A stretch of 21,546 nt of DNA from a virus. Position numbers and translations under genes: made by a program. The stretch lies in IMG/VR virus record IMGVR_UViG_3300017951_000167, positions 1 to 21,546 of that record. One strand, given 5' to 3'. The notes under the pieces are model-generated. The model was not told the DNA's origin and ran no database searches. It was given only the letters and a program-made list of their open reading frames with translations. Of the stretch, positions 1 to 7,343 are shown in pieces (the first letter of the stretch is position 1; every line of letters starts with the position of its first letter).

Positions 1-103
1 GCTTTTTCAACTTGACACTGATCCAAGCGGCTAAACGATCCGATCTGATAGTACTTGATCGTGTCAGTACTTACGAAGTGGATAAAAATCAAAACGTAGA
101 CCA

Positions 104-571
104 TTACCACTTACCCAAGTAGACGCCTAGATAGTACAGCGCCCCGATCAAAAACGTGAATGCAATACCGATGCCTACGGCAGATGCGATAGCCTCCATT
201 TTCTTTTCCCGTGCCTTCATGGCCGCTCTCTTAGCGTCTGCGCGCTCCTTGCGAACTTTGGCCTCGTAGGATACCCAACGATCCCATGTGCCGCTGGGGG
301 CGTAGAGGCGGCACCAGCTCTCGAGTTCGGCGCGCTTGGCGCGGATGTCTTCCAGAGCTTGGAACTCCTCCCAGTCACCCTCTGATCCGCCTGTAATCGC
401 TGTCAGCGGGCTATTCTTCTTGCGGTCGACGGCGGACTTGATTTCCTCTTCAGCGGTCAGAAACTTGCCAATGCTGCCCATGAGCGTGGCTGTCTCCTTG
501 CCGTTCGACAAGGCAGTCCTGATTACGCTGTAAGCCGCGTTGGCGGCTGCAATGCTTTCTAGGATGGCCAT
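104..571 (-). CDS. Small phage protein with C-terminal membrane segment
   Basis: The protein has 155 residues. It starts with an Ala-rich stretch and has a charged middle rich in Lys, Arg and Glu (about residues 85-125, likely helical). It ends in a single hydrophobic segment at about 129-152, followed by a short basic tail. This looks like a membrane-anchored protein with most of its length on one side of the membrane. From memory, proteins of this shape recur in marine podoviruses without assigned function. A role near lysis or in the virion is possible but inferred only from the membrane anchor and the neighbouring small membrane gene. The start ATG at 571 lacks a strong ribosome-binding site. 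The next leftward gene ends 157 bases upstream, across a gap with an inverted repeat. Confidence 0.7.
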   Translation of the reverse strand: MAILESIAAANAAYSVIRTALSNGKETATLMGSIGKFLTAEEEIKSAVDRKKNSPLTAITGGSEGDWEEFQALEDIRAKRAELESWCRLYAPSGTWDRWVSYEAKVRKERADAKRAAMKAREKKMEAIASAVGIGIAFTFLIGALYYLGVYLGKW

Positions 572-689
572 TACAAATTTCCATATTCAACGCAGCCCAA
601 CCACACGGGCCTCAATACAAGGTAAGTATACTCTATTTCGGGAGATTTATAAACGCATAGCAGCATGGGCATTGGGCCGCTCGGCGTGT

Positions 690-716
690 TGATCCATACA
701 CCTAGTATATGGATCA
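690..716. repeat. 9-bp perfect inverted repeat
   Basis: TGATCCATA (690-698) and TATGGATCA (708-716) are perfect inverted copies around a 9-base loop. The repeat lies in the gap between the two leftward genes, just after the stop of the upstream one. No T-tract follows on the minus strand, so it is not a classical terminator. It could be an operator, an RNA-processing hairpin or a Rho-independent terminator of poor form. Confidence 0.5.
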
Positions 717-728
717 GTATATACAGCA

Positions 729-965
729 TTACTTTCTCAGAGCCTGCTCGATGTTGTCGAGCTTCGTAAATATCGCGGCAATGGTCGTCTTCATCTCTTT
801 CATTTCGCGATCGTGCGCCGACTTATTGGCCTCGTGCTGCGCTTTGAGCACAGCGATATCAGTGTGATGATCACCTTGACGGTTATACATTACCCAAACG
901 AACCCAGCGACTGGCAACACTACCCACTGCATAATTGCATCGATCATCTCGAAATTTACTTCCAT
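729..965 (-). CDS. Small membrane protein with coiled coil, holin/XhlA-like in shape
   Basis: The protein has 78 residues from ATG 965, chosen over an upstream in-frame start because AAAGGCAG sits just before it. Residues about 8-27 form one hydrophobic segment (WVVLPVAGFVWVMY). The rest is a charged amphipathic helix with heptad spacing ending in LDNIEQALRK. One membrane helix plus a cytoplasmic coiled coil is the layout of XhlA-type haemolysin or holin accessory proteins, but I see no diagnostic motif. It shares its upstream region with the rightward gene at 1094, and the 17-bp site at 1051-1067 lies between them. It is probably a lysis or membrane accessory protein; the function is inferred. 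Confidence 0.65.
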   Translation of the reverse strand: MEVNFEMIDAIMQWVVLPVAGFVWVMYNRQGDHHTDIAVLKAQHEANKSAHDREMKEMKTTIAAIFTKLDNIEQALRK

Positions 966-1050
966 GGTTGGCTGCCTTTCTTTCATACTTTTATAGCATA
1001 TCGAAAAAAGAATTAAAATAATTAGCCTCACCCCCTTGAACTATTGAATT

Positions 1051-1067
1051 GTTAACACTAAGTTAAC
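1051..1067 (+). promoter_or_regulatory. 17-bp near-palindrome matching the CtrA box (site A)
   Basis: The sequence is GTTAACACTAAGTTAAC. It contains TTAA, seven bases, then TTAAC, exactly the consensus described for CtrA in Caulobacter. It lies 27 bases before the ATG of the rightward gene at 1094 and upstream of the leftward gene starting at 965, inside a divergent promoter region. The same 17 bases recur with one change at 14856. It may instead be the operator of the ribbon-helix-helix protein encoded at 1390. Confidence 0.65.
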
Positions 1068-1093
1068 AGGACAAACAGTGAAGGAGACACGAC

Positions 1094-1321
1094 ATGGAAA
1101 ATATTAGCGCAGACAGCTTAAGCCTTTTCATCGAACTTGCATCAGATGCTGAAAACTGGAATGGCCAGCCATTGCTGAACATCACTAAAGAGCAACGCGG
1201 AAACCTTAGCGACTTAAAGAAAAAGGGTCTAATGGTCACGTTTCGTGATGAAGGTTGCGAATGGGTAGATTTCACAGATCAAGGCATCGCCTTCGCCGCA
1301 GAACACGGCATCGAAATATAA
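1094..1321 (+). CDS. Small protein, winged-helix-like
   Basis: The protein has 75 residues from ATG 1094, with a good AAGGAG ribosome-binding site ten bases upstream. Its C-terminal half reads LSDLKKKGLMVTFRDEGCEW followed by VDFTDQG. This resembles the recognition helix, wing and 'LTdxG' end of winged helix-turn-helix proteins, but it is too short for a confident family call. It is the first rightward gene after site A, and the second 17-bp site follows its stop codon, so it is placed as an early gene that could regulate transcription. The function is not known. Confidence 0.7.
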   Translation: MENISADSLSLFIELASDAENWNGQPLLNITKEQRGNLSDLKKKGLMVTFRDEGCEWVDFTDQGIAFAAEHGIEI

Positions 1322-1340
1322 GCATAATCTTGCCAAGTTG

Positions 1341-1370
1341 CCCCGTAGTTAGTTCAGTGCTAACACGGGG
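1341..1370 (+). promoter_or_regulatory. Second 17-bp site (site B) inside a larger hairpin
   Basis: Positions 1348-1364 read GTTAGTTCAGTGCTAAC. On the minus strand this is GTTAGCACTGAACTAAC, which matches site A at 13 of 17 positions. It is flanked by CCCCGT (1341-1346) and ACGGGG (1365-1370), so the whole block can fold as an 11-bp stem with one bulged A. No T-tract follows. It lies just before the ribbon-helix-helix gene, a natural position for an autoregulatory operator; the hairpin could also act on RNA. Confidence 0.5.
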
Positions 1371-1389
1371 CGCACATATGGAGGCACAA

Positions 1390-1566
1390 ATGATAACAGC
1401 ACTGAAACAATCGCAATACGAAGACGTGAGGCAGATCGGGCCACGCATCAAAGTTAGCATCGCCGACAGCTTGGCCGATTACAGCAAGCGCACGCGTATG
1501 CCGCAGGCTCTGATCGTCGAGGAGGCGCTCCGCGAGCTGCTCAAGGACGCGGGCTATGACGTCTAA
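1390..1566 (+). CDS. Ribbon-helix-helix DNA-binding regulator
   Basis: The protein has 58 residues. I chose ATG 1390 because GGAGG lies five bases upstream; an in-frame ATG at 1378 is possible but worse placed. Residues about 23-56 show the Arc/CopG pattern: a short strand RIKVSI, a first helix DSLADYSKRT, a turn at Met-Pro, and a second helix QALIVEEALRELLKD. Proteins of this fold dimerise and use the paired strands to read palindromic DNA, usually as repressors. Site B lies directly upstream and related sites occur at three other promoters, so this protein is a candidate to bind them. It overlaps the resolvase gene by 11 bases, so the two are probably co-translated. Confidence 0.8.
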   Translation: MITALKQSQYEDVRQIGPRIKVSIADSLADYSKRTRMPQALIVEEALRELLKDAGYDV

Positions 1567-2017
1567 GATTTACGCAGGCATCGACTGCGGCTACCGCACG
1601 GGAGGCGTCGCCCTCATCGACAAGAGCGGCTTCGCAGAGGTGCACGACCTACCCGTCTACAGCGAGGGCGGGGTCGACATCACGGCGCTCAACGAAATAC
1701 TAACCAGCGTGGATATCGACCACATATTTATCGAGAGGCAGCAAGCCATGCCAAAGCAGGGCGTGTCGTCCACGTTCAAGCTCGGCTACGCATACGGGCA
1801 GATCGTGACAACCGTGGCGCTCACGCAGACGCCGTACACGATCCTAACGCCAACGGGCTGGAAGAAGGGTCTACGCCTGCCGAGCGATAAGGACGCGGCC
1901 CGCAGATTGGCGCAGCAATGGTATCCGAAATGCGCCAGCGACTTTACACGCAAGAAAGACGAGCACCGAGCCGAGGCGCTGTTGATCGCACACTATGGAG
2001 CACTACTAGATGGCTGA
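1556..2017 (+). CDS. RuvC-like Holliday junction resolvase
   Basis: The protein has 153 residues, the normal size for RuvC-family nucleases. The RNase-H-like fold is marked by AGIDCG at the N-terminus (Asp10), FIERQQAMPKQG (Glu60) and the C-terminal KKDEHRAEALLIA (Asp135, His137, Glu140). These correspond to the acidic residues that hold the catalytic metals. Such enzymes cut four-way DNA junctions, resolving branched replication and recombination intermediates before packaging. It is the first enzyme of the replication-recombination block and overlaps the genes on both sides (11 and 8 bases), indicating one operon. Confidence 0.85.
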   Translation: MTSKIYAGIDCGYRTGGVALIDKSGFAEVHDLPVYSEGGVDITALNEILTSVDIDHIFIERQQAMPKQGVSSTFKLGYAYGQIVTTVALTQTPYTILTPTGWKKGLRLPSDKDAARRLAQQWYPKCASDFTRKKDEHRAEALLIAHYGALLDG

Positions 2018-2291
2018 TGTACCGAGAGCACGCGAAATCTTGAATGACACGTTAACAAAAAACATGTCACTTGAAGTTCGCGAGGGAATTGAACAAGCGC
2101 TCAATTACATGTACCGCGACTACTCTTTAGGACGCAAAGCTCCAGTAAAGTCACGCAAGATCACGGAGGGCCTACGCCAGTCGGTGAAGCAATACGCGTC
2201 GACGCACTCGACGCTGTCATATCACGAGATTGCGACGGCGTTTAACATCAACATTGGCCGCGTGTCAGAGATACTGAGAGATATCAAATGA
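2010..2291 (+). CDS. Small helix-turn-helix protein
   Basis: The protein has 93 residues. The C-terminal third, about residues 66-92, reads as a helix-turn-helix: LSYHEIATAFNINIGRVSEILRDI, with the typical small residue at the turn and a hydrophobic recognition helix. The N-terminal part is helical and charged with no recognised domain. It lies in frame-overlap with the resolvase (8 bases) and the exonuclease (4 bases, ATGA), so it belongs to the replication operon. It could be a transcription factor or a DNA-loading protein; the family is not identified. Confidence 0.75.
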   Translation: MADVPRAREILNDTLTKNMSLEVREGIEQALNYMYRDYSLGRKAPVKSRKITEGLRQSVKQYASTHSTLSYHEIATAFNINIGRVSEILRDIK

Positions 2292-3085
2292 GCACCATAC
2301 GCTACGACATGTCCAACGAGGAATACCACGCGAGCGACGCGCTCAGCGCCTCTGGCGCAAAGACAATCGCGCTCGAAAGCCTCTTCGACTTTAAATACGC
2401 AGAACGCGAGCACAAGACAGCGTTCGACGTAGGCACAGCCACGCACACGCTCGTCTTCGAGCCACACTTGGCGGACACAGTGTGGTGCGGCCCAGAAACG
2501 CGTCGCGGCAAGGCGTGGACGGAGGAGAAAGCCGCTGCGGACGCCGCAGGCGCGCTACTGCTCACGGACAGCGACTATCGATTGGCCAAGGGAATGGCCG
2601 AAGCCGTCCGCGCCAACCCCGATGCAGCGGAGCTGCTCACGTCGCAGATGACGTGCGAGGCAAGCGTATTCGCTCGGGATCACATATACGGCGTCGACTT
2701 GCGCACGCGCCCAGACGGGTGGCGCAAGGACATTGCGACGCTGATCGACTTGAAGACGACAGTCGACGCATCGCCAGAGGGCTTCGCCAAGCAGGCGGCA
2801 AACTTTGGCTACCACATACAGGATCAGTTCTATCGCAGGGTCATGACGCTCGCAGGTCACGAGATTGACCGCTTCGTCTTCATTGCGGTAGGAAAGAAGG
2901 CACCGCATAAAGTCGGCGTCTACGAACTCGACTGGCGCACGCTCGATGAGGGCAACGCGGCAGTCAAGTATGCGCTCGAGCAGTACGCAAGAGCGCAGGA
3001 AACGGGAGTGTGGGATTACGGATTTGGGGAGCTGCAAACCCTCCAAATACCGCCATACGCCTTCAAATTCACCGAGGCAAATTAA
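2288..3085 (+). CDS. PD-(D/E)XK exonuclease, RecE/DUF3799-like
   Basis: The protein has 265 residues. The N-terminus has the YDMSNEEYHASDALSASGAK start and the GTATHTLVFEP helix (His53) typical of RecE-like phage exonucleases. The nuclease core follows: Glu124 in CEASVF, RPDGW with Asp143, LIDLKTT with Asp154 and Lys156, and YHIQDQFY at about 175-182. These are the metal-binding residues of the PD-(D/E)XK fold. The family chews double-stranded ends 5' to 3' to expose single strands for annealing or strand invasion. The SSB-like gene follows directly after 14 bases, a usual pairing for a phage recombination module. No separate RecT/Bet-type annealing protein is visible. Confidence 0.85.
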   Translation: MSTIRYDMSNEEYHASDALSASGAKTIALESLFDFKYAEREHKTAFDVGTATHTLVFEPHLADTVWCGPETRRGKAWTEEKAAADAAGALLLTDSDYRLAKGMAEAVRANPDAAELLTSQMTCEASVFARDHIYGVDLRTRPDGWRKDIATLIDLKTTVDASPEGFAKQAANFGYHIQDQFYRRVMTLAGHEIDRFVFIAVGKKAPHKVGVYELDWRTLDEGNAAVKYALEQYARAQETGVWDYGFGELQTLQIPPYAFKFTEAN

Positions 3086-3099
3086 GTCAGGAGACAAAC

Positions 3100-3669
3100 A
3101 TGCCAATAGAATTTACATCTGAAAGCAGCGGGAACTCGAACTTCGTCCGCGTCAATCTTCCGCAAAATCGCTGGACCCTCAAAGCCGAGGGCGGCGACGA
3201 GGTGATTGACATGGAGCGCGGGATCGCGATCGACATCAAAAACGTCGTCTTTGGTTGGCTTCACATCGACGTAGGTGTCCGCGATTGGCAGCCGTGGCCA
3301 TCGCCATCACAGCAAATCGCCAAGCCTAGTGACCAACACAAAAAGGGCTTCGAGGTCGATTGCTGGATGGGCGACGGACGCGCGGCACAGTTCAGCGGGA
3401 ACAGCTACGGGCTGGGATCGTTCATCGCAAAACTCTACAACGACGCGGAGACGCGCCCAGAGTTTGAGACGAAAATCCCAGTGGTACAGGTGACTAGCTC
3501 GACGCCTGTCGTAATCGGGAAGGGGACATCGTACGACGTCGGATTTAACATCCGCACGTGGATCGATCGTCCGTCCGAGGATGCTGCTCCCGCTGCGCCA
3601 GAACCAGCGCCAGCCGCAGCCCCTGAACCCGCGCCCGCAGCGTCAGGAGGTAGCGACTTCGGGTTCTAA
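3100..3669 (+). CDS. Single-stranded DNA-binding-like protein
   Basis: The protein has 189 residues from ATG 3100, with CAGGAG eight bases upstream; the reading frame runs further upstream but without a better start. The first ~155 residues are rich in beta-strand patterns with scattered aromatics (W25, W50, W60 and W63 areas), as expected for an OB-type fold. Then comes a proline/alanine linker (repeated PAPAA) and a short tip SGGSDFGF ending in Phe. A flexible linker with an acidic-aromatic end is how SSB proteins hold partner enzymes. Its place between exonuclease and primase-helicase fits. I base the call on context and tail rather than on a clear SSB motif. A terminator follows 13 bases later. 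Confidence 0.65.
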   Translation: MPIEFTSESSGNSNFVRVNLPQNRWTLKAEGGDEVIDMERGIAIDIKNVVFGWLHIDVGVRDWQPWPSPSQQIAKPSDQHKKGFEVDCWMGDGRAAQFSGNSYGLGSFIAKLYNDAETRPEFETKIPVVQVTSSTPVVIGKGTSYDVGFNIRTWIDRPSEDAAPAAPEPAPAAAPEPAPAASGGSDFGF

Positions 3670-3682
3670 AAACGTACTAACG

Positions 3683-3707
3683 CGCCTCGCCTAACGGCGG
3701 GGCGTTT
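3683..3707 (+). terminator. Rho-independent terminator after the SSB-like gene
   Basis: CGCCTCGCC (3683-3691) pairs with GGCGGGGCG (3696-3704) across a TAAC loop. The nine-pair stem has one T-G wobble and is followed by TTTATAAT. It would end the early operon or reduce expression of the primase-helicase gene just downstream. Confidence 0.65.
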
Positions 3708-3726
3708 ATAATGAGTGAGAGTGAGC

Positions 3727-5925
3727 ATGTCAGAAGCATATTTTAACAAGGTACGAGAAAGCGCCGTCGGCGAAATGCTGTCAACGATAAAAGGCGGACG
3801 CAACGAAACACTAAACAAAGCCGCATACGCATTAGGGCGCCACGCCCACCTTGGCCCAGCCAACATCGATGCGGCGATTAACGAATTACACGCAGCCGCA
3901 AAGCAAATCGGCCTCAACGATATCGAGATCAAAGCCACCATCGGGTCTGGCTTTAAACGCGGCGGCGAAAATCCCAAGGTCCTCGAGGACAGCGACGCAA
4001 TCCCATACACGCCGTCCGAGTTCGACCGCCTCATCGGTCGGCTCGCCAGCAAGGAAATGCTGGTGCGCGACGAGGAGACACGCCAAGACAAGATAAAGAA
4101 GGCGCAGGAGCAATGGGAGCGCGCTGTACCGATATCACGGGAGACAACCGACGCAGTGCGCCCAGCGCTCCTGTACCTCAACTCACGGGGCCTCAGAGCG
4201 AGCACAGCGGTCGACGTGGCGCGCTTCAGCCCCAACGTATACGACGGGCCAGCGATTATCTTTCCCGCGCTCAACGAGCAAGGCACAATTCAAGGCGTGC
4301 AAGCCGTGCTGCTCACACCCGAGGGCAAGAAGCGCGGGCACAACGGCATCAGCAAATACTCTCGCGGCGTGCTCGCTGGCAACGTAATGCGGATCGGCGA
4401 AACGCAAGGCGATCGGCCAATATGCATTACCGAAGGGCCAGAGGACGCGCTCAGCGTCAGGCAAGCGGTAGGAGACGGCGCAACAATCGTCTGCACGTTT
4501 GGCAAGGCTGGCATGGCCTCGTACAACGTCCCACGCGCGTCTGACGTCACGATCTGCGCCGATCCCGACCTCGACGTCGACAAGTGCGCAGAGGTCCTCG
4601 CAGGCGACGGCAGCACAGCCGTGCACGTCGTGCACTTTGACCGCCTCGGCGTCGAGAACGTCAAGGACGCCAACGACTACCTCAAGGAAGCTGGCGAGGA
4701 GGCGCTCAAGCTCGCACTCTCGCAGGCGAAGCCAGTCGAGCAGGCGAAGCAAGAAGCCATCGCAACCGAGCGCAACTGGCCGACGCTGTTCGAGCCAATC
4801 AGCGGGGCGGATATTCCCGCGCGGCGCTGGGTCTACGGCCACCACTACATACGATCATACGTCAGCGTCGTGGCCTCCGCAGGGGGCTTGGGCAAGTCAT
4901 CCATGCAAATGGTGGAGGCGTTCAGCATCGCAACGGGCAAACCGCTCCTCGGGGAACCCGTGCACGAGCCGTGCAACGTCTGGATCGTCAATCTCGAGGA
5001 CCCGATGGAGGAGATGCAGCGCAGGGCGGCAGCCGTGATGCAGCACTACGACATCAAGCCAGAAGAGGTGCGCGGCAAAATCTTCCTAGACGCAGGGCGC
5101 GACCTCAAGATGATCTTCGCCAAGCAGACACGGGACGGGCTGGAGATCATCGAGGAAATCGTCGAATACATGATCAAGGTCATCAACGAGAACGACATCT
5201 CAGTCGTCTTCATTGACCCGTGGGTCGCCGCAATGGGCGGCATCAGCGAAAACGATAACATGGCGATGAACGCGGCGGTGGGAGCCGTGCGCGCAATCGC
5301 AGACGCAACGGATGCAGCAATCGTGCTCACTCACCACATTCGCAAGACGAACGGTGAGGAAGCTACGATCGACAGCGTGCGCGGCGCTGGCTCACTCATC
5401 GGGGCCGCGCGCGCTGCTCGTGTACTCAACCGCGTCACGCAGGAGGAAGCCATGAAGCTCGGCGTCAGCGAGAGCGAGAGCCTCGGCATCTTCCGCGTCG
5501 ACGACGGCAAAAACAACCTGAGCCTGCCCGCAGCCAAGGCGCTCTACAGACGTATGCAGAGCGTGCCGCTGGCAAATGGTGAGTTCGTGGGCGTCGCCAC
5601 GGAGTTCAAGCTGCCAGACTTGTTCGACGGCATAAGCGCCAAGCACGCGATGGAGGTGCAGCGCCTCGTCGGGGCGGCGGAGGAGCGCGACGAGCCGATG
5701 AGAAAAAATGCCCAAGCGAAAAACTGGGTCGGTCAAGCGGTCGCCGTTGTGCTAGACTTAGACATGGAAAAGAAACACGAGAAGGCGAAGGTAAAGGCAG
5801 TCGTGGCGAAGTGGCTCGAGACTGGCGTCCTACGAGAAGCCGAGTGGAAGAGCGCACGCCAAGGACGCGAGGTGCCAGTGATCGTCGTCGGCGAGTGGAT
5901 CAATAGATCGGAGGCAGGGCTATGA
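3727..5925 (+). CDS. Fused Toprim primase and RepA-type replicative helicase
   Basis: The protein has 732 residues from ATG 3727; a GTG at 3715 is an alternative, and neither has a strong ribosome-binding site. The N-terminus has a GGRNETLNKAAYALG segment as seen in primase-associated domains. A Toprim domain follows at about 230-320: CITEGPEDALS with the catalytic Glu, CADPDLD with paired Asp, and KDANDYL. The RecA-like helicase is at about 365-610: Walker A SAGGLGKSS, NLEDP, Walker B VVFIDPW and LTHHIRK. The C-terminal ~100 residues look like a small DNA-binding domain. Such fusions prime and unwind at the phage fork. The gene lies between a terminator and the GTGAGG repeat region, and overlaps the next small gene by ATGA. 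Confidence 0.88.
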   Translation: MSEAYFNKVRESAVGEMLSTIKGGRNETLNKAAYALGRHAHLGPANIDAAINELHAAAKQIGLNDIEIKATIGSGFKRGGENPKVLEDSDAIPYTPSEFDRLIGRLASKEMLVRDEETRQDKIKKAQEQWERAVPISRETTDAVRPALLYLNSRGLRASTAVDVARFSPNVYDGPAIIFPALNEQGTIQGVQAVLLTPEGKKRGHNGISKYSRGVLAGNVMRIGETQGDRPICITEGPEDALSVRQAVGDGATIVCTFGKAGMASYNVPRASDVTICADPDLDVDKCAEVLAGDGSTAVHVVHFDRLGVENVKDANDYLKEAGEEALKLALSQAKPVEQAKQEAIATERNWPTLFEPISGADIPARRWVYGHHYIRSYVSVVASAGGLGKSSMQMVEAFSIATGKPLLGEPVHEPCNVWIVNLEDPMEEMQRRAAAVMQHYDIKPEEVRGKIFLDAGRDLKMIFAKQTRDGLEIIEEIVEYMIKVINENDISVVFIDPWVAAMGGISENDNMAMNAAVGAVRAIADATDAAIVLTHHIRKTNGEEATIDSVRGAGSLIGAARAARVLNRVTQEEAMKLGVSESESLGIFRVDDGKNNLSLPAAKALYRRMQSVPLANGEFVGVATEFKLPDLFDGISAKHAMEVQRLVGAAEERDEPMRKNAQAKNWVGQAVAVVLDLDMEKKHEKAKVKAVVAKWLETGVLREAEWKSARQGREVPVIVVGEWINRSEAGL

Positions 5926-6158
5926 GCTACAGCGAAAATAGAGACGAGATCATGCGCGTCGTGTATTGCGAGAAGTGCGACGGGTACGAGGTCGAGTGGA
6001 ACGGCGCCAACAAGCGGGTGCCGTCGCTGAGCTGCGATCAGGATATCGCGGAGGCGATCAAGGCGTGCGCCGACGCCATGGAGGAAATCGCAGAGCTGGA
6101 GGAGCTACTCGGAGCGTTGCTTTTGGGAGACGTGCACGATCCTCAGTATCCTCACTAG
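5922..6158 (+). CDS. Small acidic protein with one CxxC
   Basis: The protein has 78 residues, starting at the ATGA overlap with the primase-helicase gene; a second in-frame ATG at 5952 is possible. It contains YCEKCDGYEVEW (a single CxxC) near residues 15-26, then an acidic helix rich in Ala, Glu and Leu. One CxxC alone is not a full zinc site, so it may dimerise or the pair may be structural. The stop codon lies inside a small hairpin, TCCTCAC/GTGAGGA, that begins the repeat region. Its function is not recognised; its position suggests a replication accessory role. Confidence 0.6.
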   Translation: MSYSENRDEIMRVVYCEKCDGYEVEWNGANKRVPSLSCDQDIAEAIKACADAMEEIAELEELLGALLLGDVHDPQYPH

Positions 6159-6275
6159 TGGTGAGGAAAGGTGAGGAACGTGAGGAAAATAAGCCGTAAA
6201 ACCATCCTCCTCACCTCTAGCGTATATAATACGCTAGTGAGGGGGAACGTGAGGGGCTTATTAAAGTAAGTGAGG
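6150..6275. repeat. GTGAGG iteron-like cluster with palindrome; candidate origin
   Basis: GTGAGG occurs six times on the plus strand (6161, 6171, 6180, 6237, 6249, 6270) and twice inverted as CCTCAC (6150, 6209), within 126 bases. The first three direct copies are spaced by 9-10 bases, about one helical turn. In the middle, CTAGCGTAT (6217-6225) and ATACGCTAG (6229-6237) form a perfect 9-bp palindrome with a 3-base centre that contains TATAAT. No gene covers 6159-6288. Iterons next to a RepA-type helicase gene are typical of an origin; a regulator-binding array is the alternative. Confidence 0.6.
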
Positions 6276-6288
6276 AAGGTACTTGGTT

Positions 6289-6897
6289 ATGAAGCAGAGA
6301 ATTACAGTGGGGAAGGCAAAGGCGAGAGGACGTGATCCAGTAGGACACATAAAGCCTGACGAGGATGCGCTGGTCATTAAGGCGGCAGTCTGGGGTCAGC
6401 TTGAGCCGCTCCAGCGTGTGGCGAATGAAAAGATTAAGCGCTGGGGCGATTACCTGCCGAAGTGCGTGCCGCCTGAAATGGCTGGTCGCTTCGAGGCAGC
6501 CTACGAGGCGCTCGAGGCTGCGGTGCTCGATAACGACGTCGTCAAGACGCACGAGATTGCGGGGCAGCTCATGCGCGCGTGGGACGTCCTCGAGAAGACT
6601 GCGATCGCAGCGGGGCACGAGCCGCTCAAGGAGAGCGCGTGGTGCGTGCAGATGGAAGAGGGCGACGTGATCTGTATCGCGCTCCACGGGCACGCTGAGC
6701 TGCGGCAGAAGTTTCCGCATTGGACGGTCTACGGGATCGAGGACGCGTGCCGCATCCTGCGCGCAGACTGGACAGCGGCATTCTTGGACAAGGCTTACGA
6801 CAGCTTCCCGAATGCGAAGCTCACGAAAGTCGTGTACAATGGCGAAGACAAGGAACCGATCAACTGGGACTTAGGAGGAGACGAAATTCCATGGTAG
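6289..6897 (+). CDS. Phage protein of unknown function with SSB-like acidic tip
   Basis: The protein has 202 residues from ATG 6289, with GAGGAAGG about nine bases before it. It begins with a basic segment (MKQRITVGKAKARGRD), continues as mostly alpha-helical (about 30-110) and has a more beta-like C-terminal half. The last residues are DLGGDEIPW, an acidic stretch closing in Ile-Pro-aromatic. That closely resembles the DDIPF tip by which bacterial SSB proteins dock replication and repair enzymes. I do not recognise the family. The gene sits between the repeat cluster and the small terminase subunit, overlapping the latter by seven bases, so it may link replication with packaging; that is inference. 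Confidence 0.7.
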   Translation: MKQRITVGKAKARGRDPVGHIKPDEDALVIKAAVWGQLEPLQRVANEKIKRWGDYLPKCVPPEMAGRFEAAYEALEAAVLDNDVVKTHEIAGQLMRAWDVLEKTAIAAGHEPLKESAWCVQMEEGDVICIALHGHAELRQKFPHWTVYGIEDACRILRADWTAAFLDKAYDSFPNAKLTKVVYNGEDKEPINWDLGGDEIPW

Positions 6898-7343
6898 GCG
6901 AAGTCGGCATGGCAAAGATGGCAGCGCTCGACGCTGTCGGAGAGGAAGAGATACTCGAGCGCATTGCGCAGGGCGAGACAATGCAGATGCTGTGCAAGCA
7001 GTACGACATCGGCACGAAGCTCTGGTACAAGTGGCTCGACCGCGTCGAAGGGCGAAGAGATCGCTACAACGCAGCGCAAGCAGAGGCGGCGCACTTCTAC
7101 GCGAACAGAGCGGTGCAGACGGCGCAAGCCGTCACGCCTGACATGGTCAACGTGGCGAGGCTGCAAGTGGATACGGATAAGTGGATCGCGTCCAAGCTCA
7201 ACGTGCAGTACGACACGAGGCAGCGCGATGTCGCGGTGAACATCAGCGTGACAGACTTGCACGCGCAGGCTGCGCAACTGCTCAACAGCGTGGAGATGCG
7301 GGACGTGATCGACGTGGACGCGGAGGACGTGAGCGATGAGTAA
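6891..7343 (+). CDS. Terminase small subunit
   Basis: The protein has 150 residues from ATG 6891, with AGGAGG 12 bases upstream; an ATG at 6909 is a possible shorter start. The N-terminal part carries a helix-turn-helix: EEEILERIAQGETMQMLCKQ then YDIGTKLWYKWLDR. A helical middle follows (RRDRYNAAQAEAAHFYANRA), then VTPDMVNVARLQVDTDKWIASKLN, the pattern of small terminase subunits, and a C-terminal acidic tail. The subunit recognises the packaging site and feeds DNA to the large subunit encoded downstream at 7644. Unusually, about 300 bases separate the two. Confidence 0.8.
   Translation: MVGEVGMAKMAALDAVGEEEILERIAQGETMQMLCKQYDIGTKLWYKWLDRVEGRRDRYNAAQAEAAHFYANRAVQTAQAVTPDMVNVARLQVDTDKWIASKLNVQYDTRQRDVAVNISVTDLHAQAAQLLNSVEMRDVIDVDAEDVSDE

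Noticed and set aside
1255-1389. Upstream extension of the ribbon-helix-helix frame
   Set aside because: It overlaps the previous gene in another frame, is Arg-rich and lacks a ribosome-binding site; ATG 1390 has GGAGG five bases upstream.
2088-2108. TTGAACAAGCGCTCAATT, similar to a stretch at 7397
   Set aside because: The first copy is inside a coding region and explained by its codons; two partial matches are not enough to call a shared element.
4183-4845. Minus-strand frame of 220 residues opposite the primase-helicase gene
   Set aside because: It lies fully under a clear Toprim domain and is explained by biased third codon positions.
6161-6275. GTGAGG repeats as a CRISPR array
   Set aside because: The units are six bases with irregular 9-57 base spacing, not 24-40-base repeats with uniform spacers.
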